Origin: Thalassotalea sp. PS06
Lineage (GTDB): Bacteria > Pseudomonadota > Gammaproteobacteria > Enterobacterales > Alteromonadaceae
Direction of reading: 5' to 3'
Length of the DNA: 64,000 bases
Assembly (NCBI RefSeq): GCF_007197775.1
Contig: NZ_CP041638.1
Location: 3,720,001-3,784,000 of the forward strand
The position numbers were made by a program, and so were the translations under genes. The notes below the pieces were generated by a model that worked only from the letters and a program-made list of their open reading frames with translations, did not search any database and was not told the origin of the DNA. Below are positions 16,788 through 24,888 of this stretch, one piece after another. Positions within the stretch are counted from its first letter, which is position 1. The number at the start of each line of letters is the position of its first letter.

Positions 16788-18095
16788 TTATTCGATAGTT
16801 GCCGGCACTAAAATTAATTCTTGCTGCGGCGGAATCAGGTAACGGGCACCGTCTTTTTCAATCACCACCATTTCTTCAACGGAAATGGTTTTAAAGGTGC
16901 CATCGTCACGCTTCCAGCTATGGAAACCATCAAAGGCGAACACCATACCTTCCTTGAGTTTTTTATACGCCGCCGGGCGAGCCGTTGCCCCTCGCGAACC
17001 ACCCAGGTTTGGTCCAGTATCGTGGGCGACATAGCCAACCGGGTGCCCGGTGCTCCACATCACATGTTCCGAGCCATGCTTTTTCATGAGTTTGCTTTGC
17101 GCGGCATCAACATCGATTCCACGCACTCCAGGTTTCATCGCCGCAAAGGCTGCGAAGCCCGCATCCCGACCACTTTGCCAATAATATTGGATATTTTCAG
17201 GCGCTGCGGTTTCTCCGGGTTTGAGCACATAGGCAAACCGTTGAATATCACTGACCCAACGATCATGAAGCTTAATACCAAAATCGGTTTGAATAACATC
17301 ACCAGGCATGATCACTTTATCGGTGGAATGTGAATGTCCACGATCAGGGCCTGAGTTTACATTTGGGTTTTGATCGGGTGCCCAGGCATCACCAACCCCA
17401 TGCTCTGCCATTTTTGCCTTTAGGAATCTGGCAACATCAGCGTCGGTTGTCTTACCCGGAATAATGGTGTTGTATGCTTCAATCTGCCATTTTGCGGTTA
17501 ACTCGGCGGCTTTGGTCATGATCTCAACTTCTTCTGGCAGTTTGATTGATAGCCATTCATAAACAACCTCTTCAGAGGATACCAAACGTTCGGAAAAGTC
17601 TTTGCCCAAGGCTTTTTCTATCAGTTTTCTCTGGCTGTAACTCAAACCATCTGCCTGTGCATTGCTATCTGAAGAATTGATTGCGATGCGCTTAAATTTA
17701 GCTTGCTTGATAAAGTCGGATGCATATTGAATCGCCGATTCACCGCGAGGCACGGAAACCACTTTGTTAAGCAATCCCAGCTCGCCAAGAGCCGTTGATT
17801 CGCTGGATGGCGAGAAAGCAACGGAGTGAAAACCCTTGTTGTCGATGTAAAACATAAAGGCTGCGGTTGAACCGGCATTTTCACAGCCAATATGATCGGC
17901 TAATGGATCATTATTATTTTCACGGCAAATGCTCAGCCAGGCGTCGACTTTTGCAGCCTTTAACGCACTGGGAAGAAGCTGCTCAATGCGTTTTTTTCGG
18001 ATTTCAGGCCAAGGGTTATCAGTTGTCTCGGATGAGGCAACGCCGGAAATTATCAGGGAAAGTATAAGGCTGAATTGGGTTAATAACTTTTTCAT
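16788..18095 (-). CDS. Secreted M24-family metallopeptidase (Xaa-Pro peptidase-like)
   Basis: This is a 435-residue protein with a signal peptide (MKKLLTQFSLILSLIISGVA) and a C-terminal pita-bread domain. Metal-ligand positions can be followed: Asp in IQTDFG, Asp in VSDIQR, His in TGHPVGYVAHD and Glu in SVEEMVVI. The Glu normally found in the TVEPG-type motif appears to be replaced, the aligned text being FAFDGFHSW. That leaves an Asp nearby and makes activity or metal stoichiometry uncertain. The start at 18095 places the signal peptide correctly; the frame is open to 18155. The gene has no operon partner and lies exactly between two REP-like palindromes. It probably cleaves Xaa-Pro or related peptides in the periplasm. 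Confidence 0.8.
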   Translation of the reverse strand: MKKLLTQFSLILSLIISGVASSETTDNPWPEIRKKRIEQLLPSALKAAKVDAWLSICRENNNDPLADHIGCENAGSTAAFMFYIDNKGFHSVAFSPSSESTALGELGLLNKVVSVPRGESAIQYASDFIKQAKFKRIAINSSDSNAQADGLSYSQRKLIEKALGKDFSERLVSSEEVVYEWLSIKLPEEVEIMTKAAELTAKWQIEAYNTIIPGKTTDADVARFLKAKMAEHGVGDAWAPDQNPNVNSGPDRGHSHSTDKVIMPGDVIQTDFGIKLHDRWVSDIQRFAYVLKPGETAAPENIQYYWQSGRDAGFAAFAAMKPGVRGIDVDAAQSKLMKKHGSEHVMWSTGHPVGYVAHDTGPNLGGSRGATARPAAYKKLKEGMVFAFDGFHSWKRDDGTFKTISVEEMVVIEKDGARYLIPPQQELILVPATIE

Positions 18096-18251
18096 GGTAT
18101 CGGTTTTCTTATTGGCACTATTGTGATGAAAACAAAGTTGCACCGGGCAAAGCAAAACTCAGCTGGGTTGCCGGCATCTGAACCTGTTCAATTTATTTAA
18201 GATTATCAATGCATCGCAGTTAAATCTAGGGTCACCAACATGGTGTAAACC

Positions 18252-18299
18252 ATCAAGGGGTCAGAGTCGTTGAACTTTCAACAACTCTGACCCCTTGAT
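18252..18299. repeat. REP-like palindrome, copy 2
   Basis: Two 23 nt arms matching at 22 positions surround a 2 nt centre. The left arm begins ATCAAGGGGTCAGAGT and continues GTTGAA. It lies between the amidase stop (18321) and the M24 gene on the minus strand. It could double as a terminator or mRNA stabiliser for the amidase transcript, as REP elements do. Confidence 0.75.
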
Positions 18300-18320
18300 C
18301 TTTAGTATATGGATTTAACC

Positions 18321-19763
18321 CTATAGGTTATGGCGGTTAAATTCCGGAAAATGGTCTTGAAACCAACGCAGCGGCTGTGCAGATTCGAGATATTTACCCA
18401 CCGCAAAAACCGGAGCTTCCTGGTAAGGGCCACCAACAATCTGCAACGAGCTGGGCACCTGGTTGTCACACATGCCATTGGGCATGGCTAACACCGGACA
18501 CTGGCCAAGACTGTTAAACGGGTAAGTCATAAACCAGCCTTTATTGGCATCGACTTGCTTCAAATTAATACGAATGTCATCTTTCGAATAATCAAAATCC
18601 GCAGGGACTTTGGTGGTGGCAACGGTAGGGCACAAGAGTACATCATAGGTTGCAAACACTGGGGCAATTTTATCCCACATTACGCACAAATGCTGATTGG
18701 CATCGAAGACATCGTCAAGCGTGGTTTGCTCGACTTTGTCGAGGTATTGCTGCACATAAGGCGTTAATTGCTGACGCAAGTGGGCAGCGCCATAATCACG
18801 CAGCATCAGTTTGCCCATTAGAGAGCGTTGATGAACTTTCGCGGTCTGAATCACCTGTTCATCCCAGTCAATATCGATAAAATCGACGATAGCGCCAGCT
18901 TGCTCCAGCAATTTTGCCGACGCCAGCAAGTTATCAAGAATGTCCTGCTCAACCTGATAAAAACCGAGGTTCAGCGAAACCGCGATACGCAACCCTTTGA
19001 CATCGGGCAACTCCGTCATCTGCGAAAAGTTATCCGGGAGATAGGAGTGAGAATCCTGAATATGCGGACCTTTCATTTGCCCATACCCCAGCAAAACATC
19101 ATCGACACTTCGGGCTAAAACGCCATGGTGACAGTAGGGATCGATATTATAGGGACTGATTTCGGCAATGCGGCCATGGGGAGGCTTGTAACCATATACG
19201 CCGCACATCGCCGCAGGAATGCGGATTGAGCCGCCAATATCGGTGCCGTTAGCAAAGCTACACATGCCACTGGCGACGGCTATTGCGCTGCCACCGGAAG
19301 AACCACCACAAGTAATGTCGAGATTCCAGGGGTTGCGGCTCACTCCCCATAGGTGCGACCAGGTCACGCTGGAAGCCGAAAACTCAGGTGTAGTGGTGCG
19401 GCCAATAATGCTGGCATTTGCCGCAAGAAGACGTTCTGCCGCAGGATCTGTGGTCGTCGATATATTATCTTTGAGAAGGACAGAGCCATTAGTCATTGGC
19501 TGTCCGAGAATATACGTTTCGTCTTTGATCGCTAACTGCAGACCAGAAAGAGGCGCCCATAAGCCATTTGCATACGTATCTTCAGCTTGTTTCGCATTTT
19601 TTTCAGCGTCGTCAAAATCGGTCGACGTAAAGGCGTTAACCTTGTGGTTGACCTTTGCGATCTGCTGCTGATAGGACGTTAAAACCTCAACCGGAGATAA
19701 CGTCTTATCGCGAAACATAGACAACAACTGAGTTGCAGAAAAATATTCAAATGACATGGGCAT
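18321..19763 (-). CDS. Amidase-signature family hydrolase
   Basis: This is a 480-residue cytoplasmic protein of the amidase-signature family (GatA-like fold). The Ser-cisSer-Lys triad is visible: Lys in LAIKDET near residue 80, the Gly/Ser-rich CGGSSGGSA with the cis-Ser near 155, and the nucleophile Ser in GTDIGGSIRIPA near 178. The family hydrolyses carboxylic amides. It is not GatA: there is no gatB/gatC and the C-terminal half differs. There is no signal peptide. The substrate is unknown. The gene stands alone, with a REP-like palindrome downstream. A half-match to the alpha-glucan operator inside the coding region (near 19570) is judged accidental. Confidence 0.88.
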   Translation of the reverse strand: MPMSFEYFSATQLLSMFRDKTLSPVEVLTSYQQQIAKVNHKVNAFTSTDFDDAEKNAKQAEDTYANGLWAPLSGLQLAIKDETYILGQPMTNGSVLLKDNISTTTDPAAERLLAANASIIGRTTTPEFSASSVTWSHLWGVSRNPWNLDITCGGSSGGSAIAVASGMCSFANGTDIGGSIRIPAAMCGVYGYKPPHGRIAEISPYNIDPYCHHGVLARSVDDVLLGYGQMKGPHIQDSHSYLPDNFSQMTELPDVKGLRIAVSLNLGFYQVEQDILDNLLASAKLLEQAGAIVDFIDIDWDEQVIQTAKVHQRSLMGKLMLRDYGAAHLRQQLTPYVQQYLDKVEQTTLDDVFDANQHLCVMWDKIAPVFATYDVLLCPTVATTKVPADFDYSKDDIRINLKQVDANKGWFMTYPFNSLGQCPVLAMPNGMCDNQVPSSLQIVGGPYQEAPVFAVGKYLESAQPLRWFQDHFPEFNRHNL

Positions 19764-19877
19764 ACCCAGGAGAAAAACTCAATTGCAGCAATAATCTTAT
19801 GAACAAACCGATAAATACAATGAGCTTGTATAGGTCTGACCGATACATAACCCACTACCTCGTTTATCTGAAATCAT

Positions 19878-20888
19878 TTAACCCGATGTTCCCGGTGTAA
19901 ATATATCGGCTGGATTATTGGATTCCTCTATCACCTTAAACTCATCCTGAAAATGACAGAAAAATTCACCATCGGTATTTATCGCTTGGGGAAAATACTT
20001 ATCAAGCAAGGCCCAAAGGGTGGCAACGGTTCTGTAGTCAGCAACACCATCGGTTTGATGTGGGCGAAAATGTAATTGAAAGGCGCGGATAATGTCATGG
20101 GTTTGCTCGTCATAAACACCGGTTAGCTCGACCCCATAGCCATATTGTTTCAGGGCACATTGAATTTGCCCTATGTCCGGTAAATCTTTGGTGGTTAATT
20201 GTCGCCAATGGCGGAATAAATCCTCTTGTTCGTACCAGGCGCCGATACCGTTCAAGTACAAGGTATACCATGGAAATTTTGGACCCGGATCGGATTTCCA
20301 TTCCGGCTGAATATCCGAATGCCCTACGACTCGGGTTGGAGTGATTTCCGGGTGACGGGCAAGAATATCTTTAGAAAGCTTAATCAATAGTTGTAATTGC
20401 TCTTCGGAAAATTCTCGGTAGTCACACAAAAAATCATTACTAAAATCCAGGCGCGGATTATTCGACTGATAGTTGCAGTCGGCGCGATTTACCAGCTCAA
20501 TACCGATTGACTGATCATTAATCGCATTGCGGTCTTCCCACTGGCTGTTGCCGGCATGCCACGCCCGCTGAGTCTCATCAACCAATTGATAAACCTCAAG
20601 CTTTCCTTCCTCATAGGATTCATCATCCGGCTCGGGAATCAGGTAATGGGAGCTAACGCCACCGGGAGGCTTGGTTAAAGTGGTTAACGAACTTTGCCAA
20701 TCGCTTACGGTGTAATGCATCACCAGAAAGCGTACCCGTGATGAATAGTTTTCTGATTGGTAATCGGTATTGACGTTACTGTCGGTGCTCGAACAGGCAC
20801 TTACAAGGCCTGCTGTCATTAATAACCAGGCACCGCGCCTAAGGCGTTGCCCAAATGAACGATGGGAATGGGAAAAGGTCAATTTCAT
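19878..20888 (-). CDS. amiD: N-acetylmuramoyl-L-alanine amidase lipoprotein (AmiD-like)
   Basis: This is a 336-residue protein with a lipoprotein signal ending in the lipobox LVSAC. An Amidase_2/PGRP domain follows: LVMHYTVSDW carries the first zinc His, WHAGNSQWEDRNAIND and IGIELVNR form the core, and VVGHSDIQPEWKSDPGP gives the second His and the Lys/Asp signature. A C-terminal peptidoglycan-binding helix domain (about 245-310, VELTGVYDEQT) completes the AmiD architecture. It is expected in the outer membrane or periplasm, trimming murein or its fragments. It is the third gene of a probable operon, 29 nt behind another amidase-like lipoprotein. The assignment is good; orthology to E. coli AmiD is inferred from architecture. 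Confidence 0.85.
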   Translation of the reverse strand: MKLTFSHSHRSFGQRLRRGAWLLMTAGLVSACSSTDSNVNTDYQSENYSSRVRFLVMHYTVSDWQSSLTTLTKPPGGVSSHYLIPEPDDESYEEGKLEVYQLVDETQRAWHAGNSQWEDRNAINDQSIGIELVNRADCNYQSNNPRLDFSNDFLCDYREFSEEQLQLLIKLSKDILARHPEITPTRVVGHSDIQPEWKSDPGPKFPWYTLYLNGIGAWYEQEDLFRHWRQLTTKDLPDIGQIQCALKQYGYGVELTGVYDEQTHDIIRAFQLHFRPHQTDGVADYRTVATLWALLDKYFPQAINTDGEFFCHFQDEFKVIEESNNPADIFTPGTSG

Positions 20889-20917
20889 GATGATTTAACT
20901 TATTGTTATTAAATTAA

Positions 20918-21787
20918 TTATTCTTCAGATTGGGAAAGTTGCCAGCGAAAATCACTGATCACTTGCGCCAACAACTGCAAACTCGGTTGCAGTGCTGCAA
21001 CGACGGCCTCAGGACTGCGGTACAAACGCATCGCCTGTTCCTGCGATGCTAATTCAAGTAACAAGCCACCTCCGGCACTGCCACCAATAATCTTTAACGT
21101 CTGGTTGGCCTGAAACCGAAATTCATGGCGATAACCAGGACGCGGGCGAAAGCCGGCGTCGAGCAGTGATTCGAGAATCTGATAATCATGGAGCAGATAA
21201 TAACCAAGACGGTATGAGCCGGATGAAAAATTTTCAGGATCGAAGATTATCTGCGTACCACCAATGTAATTGGCTTCAGTTTCACCATCGCTAATCATAA
21301 TATCAGCATCAAAATGCAGGGCGATAATGGTAATGTCTTTGGCGACGGCTTTTTTCAAAACCTTGTCGTATTCAGCATAAGCGGCATTGACCGCTTCTTT
21401 ATTGTTTAAGCCCCCCTGAGCAAAGGTCATATCTTCAACATTTAAGGTGAAGCTGTTTAAACCAAGCTTGTTCAATTCACTGGCAAGCACCTCGGCAGAG
21501 GGGTCGATAAACACCCGCTCTTTACCCTGGGCGCCACCGGTACCCATATTAACATGCTCAGGCAAGGTATGATCGGACACCAAAAGCACATCGATATCAT
21601 CGAGTATGCTTAATATCTCGGTTAAGTTGTTAAAGTCACCGCTGTTGTAATGAGCACCCGTATTTACGACGTTAGTAACTTGTGGCTGCTGATCCAAATC
21701 ACAGGTCATCTGACAGGCACTCAAAAACAGAACGGCAAAGCATCCGGTGATAAATGCGCGGATATTCCGACAATCGACATACTTCAT
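20918..21787 (-). CDS. Lipoprotein with Amidase_3-like features
   Basis: This is a 289-residue predicted lipoprotein (lipobox LSAC after a hydrophobic stretch). The mature part shows a weak resemblance to zinc-dependent Amidase_3 domains. VVNTGAHYNSGD lies where the first metal His motif would be, ALHFDAD where the second His motif would be, and AGGGLLLELAS where the late VLLEL motif with the catalytic Glu would be. Spacing is plausible but identity is low, so a cell-wall amidase role is tentative. The start at 21787 is chosen because it gives a proper signal and an AGAGAAG site precedes it; the frame is open into the upstream gene. It lies 19 nt after the dehydrogenase and 29 nt before amiD, which supports a murein-related role. 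Confidence 0.55.
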   Translation of the reverse strand: MKYVDCRNIRAFITGCFAVLFLSACQMTCDLDQQPQVTNVVNTGAHYNSGDFNNLTEILSILDDIDVLLVSDHTLPEHVNMGTGGAQGKERVFIDPSAEVLASELNKLGLNSFTLNVEDMTFAQGGLNNKEAVNAAYAEYDKVLKKAVAKDITIIALHFDADIMISDGETEANYIGGTQIIFDPENFSSGSYRLGYYLLHDYQILESLLDAGFRPRPGYRHEFRFQANQTLKIIGGSAGGGLLLELASQEQAMRLYRSPEAVVAALQPSLQLLAQVISDFRWQLSQSEE

Positions 21788-21806
21788 GGCAACTTCTCTT
21801 AATGAT

Positions 21807-24749
21807 TTAGTTATTTTTGTTAACGCTGACCCGGTCCAGCAGGTAAACGATGGATTGATAGGGTATTTGACTGTGTTTCGATAAACCGATTTCGCAGGTA
21901 CGGGCATTCGATACGCCAATATGACAATTTTCAGGCTTTTGCCGGCTTAGGGTCTTCAAGGCATTGGCATTTAACTCTGGCGTAAAAAAGCCCTTGTCAC
22001 CAGCAAACCCACAGCAATGAATATCAGCAGGAACGATGACTTCGTCAGCGCAGCGCTGCGCCAGCGCTAATAAATGTTGTTCCTGGCCCAGTCGCCTGCT
22101 GCTGCAGGTGATATGCAACATCACAGGCTCAGCAATCGGTTTTATTTCCAGCTTGTCGGCAACAAATTGATTTAAAAACTCCGCGGCTTCAAACACTTTC
22201 AATGCCTTTGCAGAGTTTGATAGCTGCTGTTCTGTCAGGTGCAGAGCGCAGGAGCTGGCATCGGTAACCACGTAGTAGTCTTCACCTTGTGCCAATTCGT
22301 TCAAGGTGTCGATCACTTGTTCGGCTTTTTGGCGGCTTTGCAGGGTATCGCCTTTGCTTGAAAATGGCATACCGCAACACAACTGATTCATCGAATCCGG
22401 TACCAACACCTCAAAGCCGGCTTTCTTTAACAGCTCAGAAAAGACGATAGGCAATGGCCGCTGGTCTTCGGCATCACTATCGGCTGCAAAAACACGACCC
22501 GCACAGGCCGGAAAATAAATTACTTTGGTTGAACCCGGTTTAACAACACTGCTATTTAATTCGGCAGCATCTATGGCCTTTTCGCTCGCCGGCATCGCCC
22601 CCTGAAATTCAGGAATTAGTCCCTTAGAAAGGCTATTTCCCAATGCCATAGCGCTTGATATCACTTTATCACCGACCAGAGAACGAGTTTTCTCCAGAGC
22701 GGATAACGACCATCGAGCCAGGGTTTGGGTGCTGGCAAATTGATTGCCCAGATGTTTGCTTAACTTTCGCTTTAACGATGAATTCTCAAGGCGTTGCTGA
22801 CGATAAGCTTTAACAAACTCTCCGGTGTTGATATCCACCGGACAGCGCATACCGCAAAGACCGGTGGCGGCACAGGTATCGATTGCCATGTATTGATAGT
22901 CTTTTTGCAGCTTTTGCAATTGCAGCTGCCATTGCTGGCGTAATTGCCCTGTCACTGAAGTATCGGCAAGCAGGGCTTTTAATTCTTCGATTCGACGCCA
23001 GACGGTAATTCGCTGGCGCGGCGTTAGGGTAAGACCATTGGAGGGGCAAACTGGCTCGCAGAATCCACACTCAATACATTTATCAATAATATCGTCAGCC
23101 TGAGGCATGGATTTAAGATGCTTAACATGAGCCGCCGGGTCGTCATTAATAATGACTCCCGGGTTTAAGATATTTAATGGATCGAATAACCCTTTAATGC
23201 CCAGCATCAACTCGTAGGCTTTATCGCCCCATTCCTGGCGAACAAAGGGGGCCATATTACGGCCAGTGCCATGTTCCGCTTTTAATGAACCATTAAATCG
23301 TTCGACTACCAGCTTACTAACGGCATCCATAAACTGCTGATAACGACTAACCTGCTCCTCACTTGCAAATGCCTGGGTAAAGACAAAGTGAAGGTTACCA
23401 TCTAAGGCATGACCAAAAATAATCGCTTCATCATAAGCAAACTCAACGAAGAGTTTTTGCAGCGCCAGCACCGCTTCTGCGAGATCTGCAATGGTAAACG
23501 CGACATCTTCAATAATGACTGTAGTACCATTCTCGCGGTGAGCACCAACCGATGGGAATGTGCCTTTGCGAATATTCCACAACTCGGCATTTCGGGTTTT
23601 ATCGGTACTAAAATCCAACGTCAGATACAGATTTAAATCTGCACCCGCAACTAACTGAGTAATCTCATCAACTTTAGCTTGCAGGCCTATATCATCGTCT
23701 GCCTGTACTTCAATAAGTAATGCCGCGCCGATATCCGGTAAATCATCAAGTTTTCCTGCCAGCAATGGGTGTTTGTCCACCGACAATAAGGCTTTGTTAT
23801 CTAAGAGTTCAACCGCTTCTACCGAGCATTCGGCAAGTTTAGGTACCAGCTCACAAGCCTTATGAATATCGTTAAAGATTAACAAGGCGGCACTTTTTAA
23901 CTGATGGTCGACGACCGTGTGATAGGTAATGTCGGCGATAAAACCTAAGGTTCCCTCAGAGCCAATTAACAGATGCTTGATGATATCAATACCGTCCTGA
24001 TAATCGAGCAAGGCATTGATGCCATAGCCGGTGGTGTTTTTCAGCCGATATTTATGGGCAATATGCGCACTCAGCTCATCGTCACTCGCCACCTGTTGGG
24101 CTAAATCAATCAGCCCCTGATACAACTCAGGTTTTTGGCTGACAAAGTTTTCACAGCTATGTTTATCGCTGGTATCCAGTAAAGTGCCATCGGCAAAAAC
24201 GGCGGTGACATCCGCTAGGGTATGATAAGAGTTTTGTTTAACACCACAGCACATTCCCGACGAGTTATTGGCAGCGATTCCTCCGATTTTACAGGTATCG
24301 ATAGAGGCGGGATCCGGTCCAATTTTTCGGCCATAGGGTTTTAAGATCTGATTCACCTGACTCCCGATTAGGCCGGGCTGGAGCTTAATTTTATCCCCTT
24401 GTTCGAGGATCTGATAATCGCTCCAGTTATCGCCGAGAATGATTAATACCGAGTCGGTTATTGCCTGACCAGAAAGGCTGGTACCTGCAGCCCTGAAAGT
24501 GACCGCAACCTGATATTCCGTGGCCAACGCCAGCACTTGCTGCATCTGCGACAACGAATCTATTTGCAAAATATATTGTGGGACCAGGCGATAAAATGAG
24601 GCATCGGTGCCATAGGCGTAGCGGCGAGTGTAATCATCAATGATTTGGGTAGGCGCGAGGACATCCGCGACTTTGGCAATAAAAGTCGCCATTTCTGAGG
24701 TTTTGTAGGTACTGCTGTGTTCAGTGCTCGACGGCGCGCTGTGCGGCAT
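21807..24749 (-). CDS. FAD and Fe-S D-2-hydroxyacid dehydrogenase (Dld-II/YdiJ-like)
   Basis: This is a 980-residue fusion of a flavin dehydrogenase and an Fe-S module. An N-terminal FAD_binding_4 domain shows YAYGTDASFY, FRAAGTSLSGQA and IGPDPASIDTCKIGG; a FAD-oxidase C domain follows. The middle carries two 4Fe-4S clusters, CIECGFCEPVCPS and CAATGLCGMRCPV. The C-terminus has CCG domains (CCGMPFSSKG, CCGFAGDKGF). This layout is that of the long bacterial D-lactate dehydrogenases (Dld-II) and of YdiJ, which oxidise D-lactate or D-2-hydroxyglutarate and pass electrons to quinone. Substrate cannot be decided. The start at 24749 is supported by a promoter placed just upstream; longer frames would run back into the cusA terminator. 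Confidence 0.85.
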   Translation of the reverse strand: MPHSAPSSTEHSSTYKTSEMATFIAKVADVLAPTQIIDDYTRRYAYGTDASFYRLVPQYILQIDSLSQMQQVLALATEYQVAVTFRAAGTSLSGQAITDSVLIILGDNWSDYQILEQGDKIKLQPGLIGSQVNQILKPYGRKIGPDPASIDTCKIGGIAANNSSGMCCGVKQNSYHTLADVTAVFADGTLLDTSDKHSCENFVSQKPELYQGLIDLAQQVASDDELSAHIAHKYRLKNTTGYGINALLDYQDGIDIIKHLLIGSEGTLGFIADITYHTVVDHQLKSAALLIFNDIHKACELVPKLAECSVEAVELLDNKALLSVDKHPLLAGKLDDLPDIGAALLIEVQADDDIGLQAKVDEITQLVAGADLNLYLTLDFSTDKTRNAELWNIRKGTFPSVGAHRENGTTVIIEDVAFTIADLAEAVLALQKLFVEFAYDEAIIFGHALDGNLHFVFTQAFASEEQVSRYQQFMDAVSKLVVERFNGSLKAEHGTGRNMAPFVRQEWGDKAYELMLGIKGLFDPLNILNPGVIINDDPAAHVKHLKSMPQADDIIDKCIECGFCEPVCPSNGLTLTPRQRITVWRRIEELKALLADTSVTGQLRQQWQLQLQKLQKDYQYMAIDTCAATGLCGMRCPVDINTGEFVKAYRQQRLENSSLKRKLSKHLGNQFASTQTLARWSLSALEKTRSLVGDKVISSAMALGNSLSKGLIPEFQGAMPASEKAIDAAELNSSVVKPGSTKVIYFPACAGRVFAADSDAEDQRPLPIVFSELLKKAGFEVLVPDSMNQLCCGMPFSSKGDTLQSRQKAEQVIDTLNELAQGEDYYVVTDASSCALHLTEQQLSNSAKALKVFEAAEFLNQFVADKLEIKPIAEPVMLHITCSSRRLGQEQHLLALAQRCADEVIVPADIHCCGFAGDKGFFTPELNANALKTLSRQKPENCHIGVSNARTCEIGLSKHSQIPYQSIVYLLDRVSVNKNN

Positions 24750-24785
24750 TGAATGGCCAACCCGGGTAAAAATATGATGCCTTAG

Positions 24786-24814
24786 GTTATACCGTGGACC
24801 GGCCATAAAAACAA
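24786..24814 (-). promoter_or_regulatory. Predicted promoter of the dehydrogenase operon
   Basis: On the minus strand TTGTTT (24809-24814) and TATAAC (24786-24791) are 17 bp apart. The -35 box lies in the trailing edge of the cusA terminator, so one operon's end and the next operon's promoter are interlocked. The predicted start is near 24780, 30 nt before the ATG at 24749. Confidence 0.5.
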
Positions 24815-24864
24815 GGAACAATTATTCTTAAAAATAAAGAATTTTAAGAATAATTAATTCCTTG
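24807..24864 (-). terminator. Strong intrinsic terminator of the cus operon
   Basis: CAAGGAA plus AATTATTCTTAAAA (24812-24833) pair with TTTTAAGAATAATT and TTCCTTG (24842-24864), leaving an 8 nt loop and a small bulge. On the minus strand it is followed by TTTTT. It follows the cusA stop by about 25 nt. Confidence 0.75.
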
Positions 24865-24888
24865 CCGAATTAAATGTTACTCAGCGCG

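Noticed and set aside
19568..19582. TGCATACGTAT match to the alpha-glucan operator
   Set aside because: It lies inside the amidase coding region, its right half-site is degraded (GTATCTT), and no promoter of an alpha-glucan gene is near.
24750..24821. TTG start at 24821 (and ATG at 24806) for the dehydrogenase
   Set aside because: These starts lie within the cusA terminator or the predicted promoter; ATG 24749 fits the transcript start better.
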